From: Siphonodentalium dalli
Taxonomy: Eukaryota > Mollusca > Scaphopoda > Gadilida > Siphonodentaliidae
NCBI GenBank assembly: GCA_032622095.1
Contig: CP136069.1
Span: 127,061,450 to 127,125,449, forward strand
Direction: 5' to 3'
DNA: 64,000 nt
Part shown: positions 48,335 through 59,411 of the stretch, in pieces
Position numbering within the stretch: the stretch's first letter is position 1
How the letters are laid out: each line of letters opens with the position of its first letter
The notes under the pieces: model-generated
Databases searched by the model: none
The model's input: the letters and a program-made list of their open reading frames with translations, nothing else
What the model was told of the DNA's origin: nothing
Translations under genes and position numbers: made by a program

Positions 48335-48665
48335 TTAGAGTCATCACTCATACAATGTCACTTTGATTGCACATGCGACCAGATGTACAAAGCTTGTGTA
48401 TTATACTCTCGCGTGTATCAATGACATATACTCAAACAATGCACATGCAAATTATTGTTTGTATATCATGCCATTGACATGTAGCCGCGGCTGACCATCA
48501 TTATTATTGTCTTGCTATGGTATGAGTGTTTGATAGGATCATAATTTACCAACCTTTGTTGTTAGATTGGCATTGATATTAACAGATGTATTGTGGAGTC
48601 GATGCAGCTGTTGGGTCACATTTCATGAAAATTGGTCAATTGTGAAAATAGATGCTCGTTTCACT

Positions 48666-49035
48666 TGTGGAAGTGGTAGCCCAGTGGTTAGAGTGTCGGA
48701 CTTATAATGGTGTCAATGCACCGGCATGAATTCGCGCCCTGCCGGCAGACTATCGTCTCCGTGTGCTATATATAGCCACATGCTGTTTCAAATCTCGCGC
48801 CAGGTTGTGATCTTGGGCAAGGTCGCTTGTACGGCGCTCGCTTCGTCGTACCTAGACGGTAAAAAGGTACCTGGTTGTTGGGTATCCGTAAGCCGCTCTA
48901 GTGAAGCGCCTGTAAAATGGCAGCAGGCACAAGACTCGGGCGTTACTCATAAAAAACAGCTGGGGTAATAATGTAAGCGCTTAGAGCTACACCAGGGATT
49001 AAGTGCTATATAAATGATATACATTATTATATTAT
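48666..49035 (+). repeat. tRNA-derived SINE, near full length
   Basis: Box A-like TAGCCCAGTGG (48677) and a degenerate box B near CATGAATTCGCG (48723), then a body with TCTTGGGCAAGGTCGCTTG and ACAGCTGGGGTAATAATG. The tail AAGCGCTTAGAGC...GGGATTAAGTGCTATATAAAT matches the LINE tail at 31878. A 5'-truncated relative is at 15955. Confidence 0.8.
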
Positions 49036-49151
49036 ATTCATTGGATATTGCGCATTATTTTTCACTTTCGGCATATTGATTTCTGGTATAGTTACATAGA
49101 CCTTTTATACATTCAATGAAAACCAATCAGAATTTTAATCACAAGGTCACG

Positions 49152-49452
49152 GCGTACAGGCCTATAGGATGATGATTGTATTTTAATCACGCGGTCACTG
49201 CATGCAGCCCTATATGATGATGATTGTGTTGTCATGCAGGCCTATATGATGATGATTGTGTTGTCATGCAGGCCTATATGATGATGATTGTGTTGTCATG
49301 CAGGCCTATATGATGATGATTGTGTTGTCATGCAGGCCTATAGGATGATGATTGTGTTGTCATGCAGGCCTATATGATGATGATTGTGTTGTCATGCAGG
49401 CCTATATGATGATGATTGTGTTGTCATGCAGGCCTATATGATGATGATTGTG
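49152..49452 (+). repeat. 32-bp minisatellite, about 8 units
   Basis: Unit GTCATGCAGGCCTATATGAT then GATGATTGTGTT. The inner units are nearly identical (starts at 49231, 49263 and so on); the outer ones are diverged. Confidence 0.92.
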
Positions 49453-49580
49453 CTATCAACTGATACTGATGCCAGTCTCCCAAAAACTGGCATGAGGACA
49501 CAGTGCCAATAACTTGTCATTACAAAAGAATAAACAGGTTTTGCGTACACGTGTATATCCCCTGGATACACAATTGTATA

Positions 49581-51842
49581 ACATAGGTCACCTCGCATAT
49601 ATACAAGAGAATGCATTGGCCTAACAATTTTTTATCAATTTTTCTTGCATTCTTTAACAATTGTTATCATTTTTTTCTTACATTCTTTAACAGTTTTTAT
49701 CATTTTTTATCATTTTTTCTTACATTCTATAACAATTTTTATCATTTTTAGCTCAACTTACTTTGCAAGTTAGAGCTATTGCCATGGTTTGGCGTCCGTC
49801 GTCTGTGTGTCCGTGTGTCTGTCAACAATTTCCTTTGGCGTGGGCTACAGGTCGTACCTTTGGTCTGATCTTTATGAGATTTGTCATGAATGTTGACGTT
49901 GACATGTAGATGGGAACGAGTCATTTTGGTGTCATTCGGCCAAAAAACATGGCCACCGCTGGCGGCCATCTTGGATTTCAAAATTCAATCCATTGGCGCG
50001 GGCTACAGGTCGTACTGTTCATCTGATCATCATGAAATTTGTCATGGATGTTAATATTGACATGTAGATGGGAACGAGTGATTTTGGGGTCGTTCGGCCA
50101 AAAAACATGGCCACCAGCAGCCATCTTGGATTTTACTCTTTGCATGATTAAATCCTTTGGCACGGGCTACAGGTCGTAGCTTTGGTCGGAACTTCATGAA
50201 ATTTGTCATGGATGTTAACAATGACATGTAGATGGGAACGAGTCATTTTGGGGTCGATCGGCGGAAAAACATGGCCGCCAGCAGCCATCTTGGATTTCAA
50301 AATTCAATCCATTGGCGCGGGCTACAGGTCGTACTGTTCGTCTAATCATCATGAAATATGTCATAGATGTTAATATTGACATGTAGATAGGAACGAGTCA
50401 TTTTGGGGTCGTTCGGCCAAAATACATGGCCGCCAGCAGCCATCTTGGATTTTACTTTTTGCATGACTAAATCCTTTGGCACGGGCTACAGGTCGTAGCT
50501 TTGGTCGGAACTTCATGAAATTTGTCATGGATGTTAACAATGACATGTAGATGTGAACGAGTGATTTTGGGGTCGTTCGGCCAAAAAACATGGCCGCCAG
50601 CAGCCATCTTGGATTTTACTCTTTGCATGATTAAATCCTTTGGCATGGGCTACAGGTCGTAGCTTTGGTCGGAACTTCATGAAATTTGTCATGGATGTTA
50701 ACAATGACATGTAGATGGGAACGAGTCATTTTGGGGTCATTCGGCCGAAAAACATGGCCGCTGGTGGCCATCTTGGATTTCAAATTTCAATCCATTGGCG
50801 CGGGCTACAGGTTATACTGTTTGTCTGATCATCATGAAATATGTCATATATGTTAATATTGACATGTAGATGTGAACGAGTGATTTTGGGGTCGTTCGGC
50901 CAAAAAACATGGCCGCCAGCAGCCATCTTGGATTTTACTCTTTGCATGATTAAATCCTTTGGCATGGGCTACAGGTCGTAGCTTTGGTCGGAACTTCATG
51001 AAATTTGTCATGGATGTTAACAATGACATGTAGATGGGAACGAGTCATTTTGGGGTCATTCGGCCGAAAAACATGGCCGCTGGTGGCCATATTGGATTTC
51101 AAATTTCAATCCATTGGCGCGGGCTACAGGTTATACTGTTTGTCTGATCATCATGAAATATGTCATAGATGTTAATATTGACATGTAGATAGGAACGAGT
51201 CATTTTGGGGTCATTCGGCTGAAAAACATGGCTGCCAGCAGCCATCTTGGATTTTACTCTTTGCATGACTATATCCTTTGGCGCGGGCTACAGGTCGTAG
51301 CTTTGGTCAGATCTTCATGAAATTTGTCATGGATGTTAACAATGACACGTAGATGGGAACGAGTCCTTTTGGGGTCAATTGGCCAAAAAAACATGGCCGC
51401 CAGCAGCCATCTTGGATTTTACTCTTTGCATGACTAAATCCTTTGGCACAGGTTAGACATTTCAATTAGCACCTTTCCTATTCCTCCATTTACTGTCAAC
51501 CATTAAATTATTCCCCTACCTAAGTTGAGCTACAGTGTCATTGACACTTTCATTTTTCTTATATTCTTTAACAGTATTATAATTTTTATCATTTTTCTCA
51601 CATTCTTTAACAATTGTATCCTTTTTTCTTACATTTATCAATTTTTATAAATCTTTAACAATTTATCATGTTTTTCATTTTATCTTACATCCTTTAAGTA
51701 TTATAAATAACAATATAAAATTTGTTAGGCCAATGCATTCTCTTACATATGTGAGGTGACTTATGGTCTACTCGCATTTATAAGAGAATACATTGGCACA
51801 GGGTTTTCACAAAAATTCAGGAAGCACCATCATGAAAGGGTT
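49581..51842. mobile_element. TTAA-type hairpin MITE (Q8) split by a Helentron-like element
   Basis: Left hairpin arm GCATATATACAAGAGAATGC at 49588, then an internal tandem of TTTTATCATTTTTTCTTAC. After the insertion 49745-51555 the same tandem resumes, followed by the hairpin at about 51728-51796 and the right end CATGAAAGGGTTAA. The left end is lost. Confidence 0.7.
49745..51555 (+). mobile_element. Helentron/pearl-like element H5 (longest, about 1.8 kb)
   Basis: 5' TTTTTAGCTCAACTTACTTT, about eleven core units with little divergence, 3' TAAGTTGAGCTACAGTGTCA then TTGACACTTTCATTT. Inserted inside the T-rich tandem of element Q8. Confidence 0.8.
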
Positions 51843-51914
51843 AACTGATTTGATGTATGATTGTTTTTTGTTGTCAGTACTATTTTAACTAATTAATATT
51901 CCCTTCTATTTTAG

Positions 51915-52040
51915 GATCCAGTACCGCACTGAAAACAAGTTTCAGTTTACGTTGTTAACCTAGTCTGTATATCTGTATAATTTATATTTATATACAGACT
52001 AATAAATCTTCTTTGATCTTAGCAATAAAATTGCTTTGTC
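51915..52040 (+). CDS. Candidate alternative terminal exon of the ZC2HC1A-like gene
   Basis: A good acceptor (cccttctattttag) ends at 51914. In the phase left by the 45135 donor, the following bases encode DPVPH and a TGA stop at 51930-51932. AATAAA signals follow at 52001 and 52024, just after a 12-bp perfect inverted repeat (51961-51972 with 51990-52001). This has the layout of a short 3' exon that would end the protein right after finger 2. It could equally be chance in AT-rich intron DNA. The 3' limit given is approximate. Confidence 0.25.
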
Positions 52041-52221
52041 AAAAGGGAGCATCTGAAATTAAACAGGCTGATACCTTCCTGGTATGTAAACAGTACTTAA
52101 GTACAGTAGAGTAAGCCTGGTATAACACAACATAAATCTGGTCAGAATTTAGTTGAAACTTCTTTATAGGCTGCTCACTCAATATCTGCACTGTTTCAAA
52201 TAATGTGGTATACCTTTGCAG

Positions 52222-52408
52222 TTCAATGTTCCTAAACCCAAAGCAAAAGCACCTACAGCCACATCATCATCTCCAGCAGCAAATCCTTCACCATCAGGGG
52301 CTTCACGAGGACGAGGTTCCGCAGGAACTCCAGCCTCACGAACTCCAGCCTCACGAACAACTCCAGCCTCACAAACAACTCCGGCCTCAAGCTCACGAAC
52401 AACTCCAG
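52222..52408 (+). CDS. ZC2HC1A: ZC2HC1A-like gene, low-complexity Ser/Pro/Thr exon
   Basis: This exon is 187 nt, with acceptor tttgcag and donor gtcagt, and enters in phase 0 as required by the 45135 donor. It encodes FNVPKPKAKAPTATSSSP, an SRGRGSAG stretch, then repeats of TPASRT/TTPASQ ending in RTTP. The repeats are visible in the DNA as 15-18 bp near-copies, so length polymorphism is likely. In known family members the region after finger 2 is also Ser/Pro-rich and poorly conserved, so the assignment rests on splice signals, phase and open frame rather than on a motif. Confidence 0.75.
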
Positions 52409-52720
52409 GTCAGTGCAAAACACATGCATCATACAAAATTGTTATGTATTGAATTTTAAGTAATCTTCTCTGTTAAATATTTTGTCATCTATATACCATA
52501 TACTAGTCTAGGCAATAAAATAATCATTCTGAGTTGAGAGATCAGTTAACAGAAGCTAAATAAAGCTAAATAAAGTGTTAATATCTCTAATGTCATCCTC
52601 GATGAAAATATCTTCAACACACACAATAAGGTAAGGCATAGTCCATGACAACGTGGCAATGGTAATGTGGCAAATGCAATTTGGCCATGGCAATGTCATT
52701 TAGTAATAATAGCAATGACT

Positions 52721-52969
52721 TTAACCCTTTCATGACGGGAGCTGCACTGCATTAAAGACCCTGTGCCAGTGCATTATCTTATATGTGCGAGTCGCCCATA
52801 GGGAGCCTCGCATATATAAGAGAATGCACTGGCTTACAAGATCAAGGTAAATATTGTTAGGCCAATGCTTTCTCTTATATATGCAAGGCACCCTATGAGC
52901 GACTAGCATATATAAGATAATGCATTGGCACAGGTTTTTCGCAGGAAGCACCAGTCAAGAAAGGGTTAA
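52721..52969. mobile_element. TTAA-type two-hairpin MITE (Q9, 249 bp)
   Basis: TTAACCCTTTCATGACGGGA at the left, CAAGAAAGGGTTAA at the right. Two hairpins at about 52771-52833 and 52860-52927. In the 795-nt intron between the last two exons. Confidence 0.8.
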
Positions 52970-53203
52970 AGAAACAGCACTCGGGCTACACCTAGATTCC
53001 AGACTTGGCAGCTCTCTGATGCCTCTCAAGACTTTAACTTCAAATCAACCTTCAACCGAACCTCTTCCAACTCGTCCACTGACGACATGCTAAATAAATA
53101 AAAAACCAAGAGATCTAATCTTCTCACTCCAATATCGTCCTAGTGCTGCTCTTAATGCTGGGAAAAAATTTAGCTCTCTCCACCTCTACTGTTATCGTTG
53201 CAG

Positions 53204-53238
53204 GTGCCGCACGAGGTCGAGGAGGATACAGCGTCGGC
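53204..53238 (+). CDS. ZC2HC1A: ZC2HC1A-like gene, 35-nt micro-exon with RG motif
   Basis: This exon is 35 nt between acceptor atcgttgcag and donor gtaagt. It enters with the two bases needed after 52408 and encodes GAARGRGGYSVG in phase 0. It echoes the SRGRGSAG stretch of the previous exon, so the two exons may be related by duplication. The conserved C-terminal Cys-rich segment of the family is not seen downstream in this window, so the last exon(s) presumably lie beyond 64000. Confidence 0.7.
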
Positions 53239-53720
53239 GTAAGTATTTTTTTGTGTGTTTATCTTCTTTCCTGTAGAACTTGCTTTGCTTTTGACTTCTC
53301 TGAGGTTTTTAGGGTCAGTTAATATTAACCTATTCTTTTCTAAATGGATTCCAGGGTTGCAGCAGCTCCTTGAAAGTCTCAATTAGCCTTCAATCAGATA
53401 AATGCTTAAATTTCCAAAGGGGGCCCTGAATTTCTGTAAGTTCCAATATTCGGAAAAAACCTCTGGAACATTCTCATTTGTTTATATAATAGTTTATATA
53501 CGTTTTCTCATGTCCCATGAATAATGCTTAAGAATAAAGCATTACTTATTTACTATTATCTTAATTTTTGGCAATTATTGCAACACTCAGTAAAACCATT
53601 AATTGAAGATCATGAAAATGACTGAGAAAGGGTCTTGAATGTTATCAAATTTCCTAATTTAGGACATAAAAAAATGTGGATTTTATTTTGTCTGATCAGT
53701 GGGAACCGTGGATTGTCCCC

Positions 53721-54156
53721 AAGTCTGGATATAATGTGTCTGACATTTGCAGAATGAGGTCCCCCAGAGGTTGAATTTGGTGATGCTGTTTCATACAGCA
53801 GGCTAGCATCACCAAATTCACCATCTTGGGACCTCATTCTTCTTAGTGCTTACGCCTCATTTTCTGGGAAGTATCTATAGTCTCAAATTAACATTGTTTT
53901 TAGTTAATTTTTCCCTTCTGTTAAGTTTCTCGATCCCCTAATTTGCAGAGTAAAAATGCATAATCGAGGTTACAAATGGGTGAACGTCATCAACTTCAAC
54001 TGGATCCAATGTCTCCCATAGCAGTTGAGGCCTAAGCATAATGAGGTTCCCAGAGGGTGAATTTTGTGACGCTAGTCCCCTGTGTGGGATAGTGTCACTA
54101 ATTTCACCCTTTGGTGACCTCATTTTGCAAATGTCAGAAAAACTATATCCAGACTT
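53721..54156. mobile_element. Double-hairpin MITE R5 (436 bp)
   Basis: AAGTCTGGATATAATGTGTC / AACTATATCCAGACTT ends, two hairpins (GCAGAATGAGGTCCCCCAGA; AATGAGGTTCCCAGAGGGTG) and the standard middle segment. Confidence 0.8.
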
Positions 54157-54348
54157 GATTCTCCTATTGTGTACTGACAAACAGATAATAAAAGTGCAGA
54201 AGGGGTCCTATGATATTCATTTGTGGGCAAATATTCAGATAATAATCCATAGGCGATTTGTTGAACTTATTAAGGGAACATAAATTAGTATTCAGTAAAG
54301 AAAGGGTTAATCCCAACCGGTCAATTGAAAACCTGTTTGATAACTTAT

Positions 54349-54534
54349 CAAGCCTGAGTTTAGTGTGCCTGTCATTTGCAGAATGAGGTCCCCAGAGGGT
54401 GAATTTAGTGAAGCTATCCTGCATAGCGAGCTAGCATCACTAAATTCACCCTTCCATTGGGAACCTCGATTATGCAATGTGTCATCTGCCAATTTGGGGA
54501 TATAGAGAAACTAAACTAAACAAGAAATAGAATC
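54349..54534. mobile_element. Double-hairpin MITE R6, left part
   Basis: CAAGCCTGAGTTTAGTGTGC then the hairpin GCAGAATGAGGTCCCCAGAG. It is cut at about 54535 where a half palindromic MITE begins. Confidence 0.65.
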
Positions 54535-54644
54535 CAGTGAGAGCTTTCCGATGAATGGCACAAGCCATATTTCCGACTAAATCCTGAAAAATTACCCATA
54601 ATTCTACTGTGGATAAGGAGTCGATTATTTAGGGAATTACTGTA
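54535..54644. mobile_element. Right half of palindromic MITE (P9)
   Basis: GAGAGCTTTCCGATGAATGG to ATTTAGGGAATTACTGTA. The left arm is absent. Confidence 0.75.
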
Positions 54645-55246
54645 GTTAAAATATTAGGAAATGTTCATGTAATAAGTTCAACAAATGGCCATAGGCCACC
54701 AATGATTAGGAATCCTTCTGCATTTATAGTACGGTAGCTTATCGTCTCTCTGTCGTCTGCTTTTATTACCTGAACATCCATCCAAATGCATACCAGTCAT
54801 AGACCATTTCGATGTATACTTTTATATCTGAAGGGGAGAATCCATTTAGTAAAGAAAGGATTAACTGAATTATAAAAAAATGAAATCATTGTAGCTTTCA
54901 CATGTAGTATATCATGGGTGTTTCATGTCTGGTGTTTGAAGCATCACGTGAAAGTATAGCACAGTGTTATAATTTGTCGTCACATGGTGTATTTACTCAG
55001 CAGCTTTAATTTTCACCACTGCAGGTGACTGACAAATTCAGAATTTGGAAATGCATTGATCCAAGGCTATTTATTATTGTGGTAACAAATAAATCATGCA
55101 AACAACATTATTAAAAGCATGAATCATTGTAAATAATTAAAATAATAGCCATCCACATTTTTATATCCATGAAATGTTTCCTTATAGGAGATGATTTTTT
55201 GAAGTTATGTACATATTAACATAATATAACACTAACACTTCCAGAA

Positions 55247-55375
55247 ACGACATAAATGTCATTCTACTCGACAACCGTATGGCGACATATATGTCCTTCT
55301 ACCCGACAACCGTATGGCGACATATATGTCCTTCTACCCGACAACCGTATGGCGACATATATGTCCTTCTACCCT
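55247..55375 (+). repeat. 35-bp minisatellite, 3 near-identical units plus a partial unit
   Basis: Unit CGACAACCGTATGGCGACAT then ATATGTCCTTCTACC. Full units start at 55269, 55304 and 55339. Each contains the palindrome GACATATATGTC. 54645-55246 and 55376-56080 show no gene. Confidence 0.92.
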
Positions 55376-56080
55376 TTAAAAGGTTAATAAAGATTGAGCA
55401 CTTCCCTACTGGATCGGCAAATTTAAACAATAATACAAACGAACCAGAAGTAACCAACCATAGTATTACATAAATTGGCTGCAATATCATCGGTGGGATT
55501 CTAAAAGGTCGTACGTGCCATTTTGTTACAAAACTTTTTATTGCATTTTCGGAATTTACGGGTTCGATTATATATTAAGTTCATCAGATAACATGTTAAT
55601 ATTTCAAATATAAATGCCTCTTTTTTTCAATGTTAATCAATTTTTTTCAGGGAAATTCATGTTGTAAAATGTCGTATCTTGGTTTCCCGCAAAAATATTT
55701 CATTAATTCTGATATGTCATAATTTTTATCTTCAAAACTGTTCCTGTAGGATAGTTCTGATTTAATTGTTTTGAAGAAGAATAGCAGGAGGGCATATCTT
55801 CCTTATATTGAATGACAGAGACTAACGAAGGTGCAGAAATTGTCAAAACTAAAATATTGTATAGAAAAGATTTATACTTTTAACTTCTACATTGTCGTAT
55901 AACACCACAAAATCATGTTTTCTCATCAACAAGAAGATAATTAAATATGAAAGTGTATCTATTCTAATAACTGTGATATAAAGTTCTATTTTGCGAAGTT
56001 ATTGGCAGATTCCAATTCTAGTTCCAGAGATAAATAGTTTTTTGTGTCTCCTGAACGACCTTTTAGAAGCCCACCGACAA

Positions 56081-56985
56081 TATGCTTTTAATGGCCATGA
56101 TGTTGACAATTCAGAAATCACAGAAGATGCGCCCCACACGCAGCGCTCATGATGCCGTCTCTATGGATTTTAATCACTATTTTCTACAATCACATAGCTA
56201 GCTGTCCATCCTTTCACATAGCTGTCTTCTCATTTCAAATAGGCTTATAAATATAGCATTCACCTGTCACTAATGACAACAGTTCTCTCACTCGAAGCAA
56301 ATCTTATCAAAATGACATTCGAGAATGAGGTCCCAAGAGGGTGAATTTAGTGACGCTATTCCGTATGGCAGGCTAGCATCACTAAATTCACCCTCTGGAC
56401 ACCTCTTTTTGCTTTAGGCATCACCTTCTGGGAATATCTATAGTATCAAATTAACATTGTTTTAGTTACTTTTTCCCTTCTGTTCAGTTTTTGTTGCCAC
56501 TAATTTGCAGAAGATAAAATGCATAATCGAGGTGACTAATTAGTGAACATCACCCACTTCAACTGAGGAACTTCAGTCTGATCCTAGGTCTCCCATAGCA
56601 GTTGAGGCCTAAGCAGAATGAGGTCCCCAGAGGGTGAATTTGGTGATGCTGGCCGGTGTGCAGGATAGCGTCACAAAATTCACCCTCTGGGGACCTCATT
56701 CTGTAAATGACAGACACACTGAATTCAGTCTTGGCTGAAATTTGCTTTTAATGGCCCTGACGTCAGCAATGCAGAGATCACAGATGATGTGCTCCACACA
56801 CAGTGCTCGCGATGAGATCACTGGATTTTAATCACTATTTTCTACTATCACATAGCTGTCTGTCCTTTCACCTAGCTATCCTCTCATTTCAATTAGGCTT
56901 CTAGATATAGAGACACCCAGACTTCTCCTATCACTAATGATGACAGTTCTCTCACTCGAAGCAAATCATATCAAAATGATCACAG
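56081..56985 (+). repeat. Direct duplication of about 235 bp flanking a double-hairpin MITE
   Basis: Blocks at about 56084-56318 and 56743-56978 share TGCTTTTAATGGCC, TTTTAATCACTATTTTCTAC, CACATAGCT and TCTCTCACTCGAAGCAAATC in order. MITE R7 (about 56321-56733) lies between them, with hairpins starting GAGAATGAGGTCCCAAGAGG and GCAGAATGAGGTCCCCAGAG. Confidence 0.8.
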
Positions 56986-57892
56986 CACGAGAATGAACAA
57001 GTATTCTACAGATGAGAGTGATACACCAAGTTATAGTGATAGGGTGTCACATGCTATCCAAGATAGAGGGACAAGGTATAAAGCATGATTTCTGTTCATA
57101 TGCGTGTGTTGTTGTTTTCTTGGTTAATGTATTGTATTGTTCATTCTCTGGTTTTAATAATTTATTATTTTGTTGTTCCTCAATTTTGCTGTTCTGAGAA
57201 ACATTAATAATTAATAAGACCAAAAAAATTTACCTGCAACAGTAGGCTCTTACGAATCTCATATTTTTCAGTGAATAAAATCTTAAAATCAAATCTGGGA
57301 CTGTGGCAGTAGGCGGGCAAGATTCAACATTGAATCAAACCACCGCAATTGAATGTTTAGCGATATGATTATATTCAGCAATTTGTTTTCATTGCAGGCG
57401 AATATAGGAAAAATAATTACAGTAATAAATTAGGCCACACAAAGTCAATTTCCCATTTCTGAAGCCAAAATATTTTGAAAGCATGTGTGCACGTTTTTAT
57501 ATTTTATTTTTTATTTCTGGGGCACACGTCAATGAAGCATTTCATCTCTGCATCAGCTAGCTTTTTGGGTCTAATTTCAGTTGCCTATGGCCAATCTTCC
57601 CTAACTGATGTCCGTAAAAAGTTTGTTGAAAATTTAAATATACAAAGTCGATCGCCTATTGTCTGTCGGTAATTTTTGCATTGGCCATGAGTTGAATATA
57701 ATAAATGATACTTGTATATATATAGTCAATTCTTCTGTTAAAGTCCCACTTAATTTTCGAATCACTGATTATTTTGTTTATAGTGTTTTGATATACGGTT
57801 TTAATAACAATCTATACCTTAAAATATGATTACAGTACTATAATCCATCACCATTTGGAACATATGTGTCTCAGAAGGTGCCCATAGAGTAA
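56986..57892. other. Unassigned DNA
   Basis: Short hydrophobic open frames at 57012-57197 and 57475-57672 have no recognisable motif. Acceptor-like TTTTCATTGCAG at about 57397 is not followed by a convincing exon. Confidence 0.3.
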
Positions 57893-59258
57893 TAGTCCAA
57901 GTCTTCTCGTACTAAAACCGGCTAAGATATTGGGATGGAGGTGCCGGTTCTTTAGTCCGAGTTCCAGGCCCATGCATTCTTATGACACGACTTAAGCGTT
58001 TGTGACCCGCTCAAATAAAACCACAATTATATGAAATAAAATATCACAATTGCGACAATAAACGGATAGTTTCCGCAGAAGACATGCTATTCGATCTGAA
58101 ACCCACATCAGTTGTGAATTGAAAGCGGTAATTTAATGCGAAAAGAGACATTTACCGCAATGTTTACAAATTTTTAAAAGTATGCGAACTCAGTTGACCT
58201 CGCGAACTGTGTTCGGCATTTTCCGTTGAAAATATTCCGTAGATTTTCGACTGACCACGCAAATTACGATGAATTCTCCATTGTAATCGTAATTATGTGT
58301 GTCAATAAATAAAAAATAAATAGATTAATTAAACATTGAAGATATAAATGTAATACATTAAATAAATTACGGGGAATTACAACCCTCTCAAAGTTTAAAA
58401 CAGTGTAAACACAACGACCATTAGAATAAATAATATGGTGCTACATTTCCCACATTTGGTGGACTTCAGCGAAATTAAGATATATACTAAGCGAACAGAG
58501 CAATATACTGCTCTTGTTAAGCACACAAAAAATCAAACAAAATTTGTATAAATTTTTAACCTTAAGTTTGAAAAGTCCCACTAAAACGGAAGAACTATAT
58601 TTCGAAACTGTGTGATTCGGTTCTCCGATTATTGTATCAACACAAAAGTCAAAATGCACATGGATGAAAATCACACGCATGGCAAGTCAGACACAAGAGT
58701 TCTAATTTGCTCCAATTTTGACAAGTTGCTTGCGAAAATTGTCAACAAAACTACCTTTCTGATCCTCCATTATGTCATTAAGTTTTTAGTGTGGGAATTG
58801 TTCTCAAAGCACATTGGAAACTGGACTTTGCGGCGATCGGGTTTCGCTATTTTGTTCGGAAAACCCCGCGCTATATATAGAAACGGAAACTAGAATACTC
58901 AGAACAAACACCGGACAATGCCGAAGTTCTTCGGAACCTGAGTTCGGCTTTCAGTTAAGTAAACAAACAGAAAAAACAGCGATGTTGGTGACAATCAACC
59001 GGAATATTCTATGCGTAATTTAACATGAAAGTTAGATTATTATACACCATTATGACCATAAGATGTCTCTCTTTCCGATGTATATAGCATCATGTATTGA
59101 TTCATTAGGTAAATCGAGTAAAATACACCACAGATTCCCGCCACAGATCGTGGGCGTAACTCGTGTGATAGGATTGGTATGCAAGCGGGCTTGGACTAAA
59201 AACAGCAAATCGCCATCCCAATATCTTAGCTGGTTTTAGTACAAGAAGACTTGGACTA
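57893..59258 (-). mobile_element. TIR DNA transposon derivative, copy 2 (1366 bp), inverted
   Basis: Reverse-complement relative of 28015-29188 with the same ends (TAGTCCAAGTCTTCTCGTAC; right end CAAGAAGACTTGGACTA). It is flanked by ATAGAGTAA on both sides (9 bp; 8 bp if one end base is counted differently). TATATATAG (about 58874) and the SKYSSSVLVGLFKLK frame are retained. About 190 bp longer than copy 1. Confidence 0.8.
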
Positions 59259-59341
59259 ATAGAGTAATAGAAAATAGCTGAAATCATAAAATCATTTCCC
59301 CTGTTATGGCTCCCAGAATGCAACAGAATTCAAACTAGAGT

Positions 59342-59411
59342 TTATTTTCAATGGAAGGGGAATAACTCTATATCTAAATATATAGAGTTATTCCCCTTCC
59401 ATTGAAAATAA
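59342..59411. repeat. Perfect palindrome, about 32-bp arms, 6-8 nt loop
   Basis: Arm TTATTTTCAATGGAAGGGGA then ATAACTCTATA (59342-59372) is exactly inverted at 59381-59411. It lies 119 bp before the minisatellite. Confidence 0.95.

Noticed and set aside
48666-48740. Functional tRNA gene
   Set aside because: Box B is degenerate, no cloverleaf closes, and the sequence continues into a SINE body with a LINE-like tail.
49152-49452. CRISPR-like array
   Set aside because: The repeats abut directly with no unique spacers, and the setting is a eukaryotic intron.
55026-55110. Additional exon after an acceptor-like CACCACTGCAG
   Set aside because: The frame in the required phase runs only to a stop near 55110 with no family resemblance, and the acceptor alone is weak evidence.
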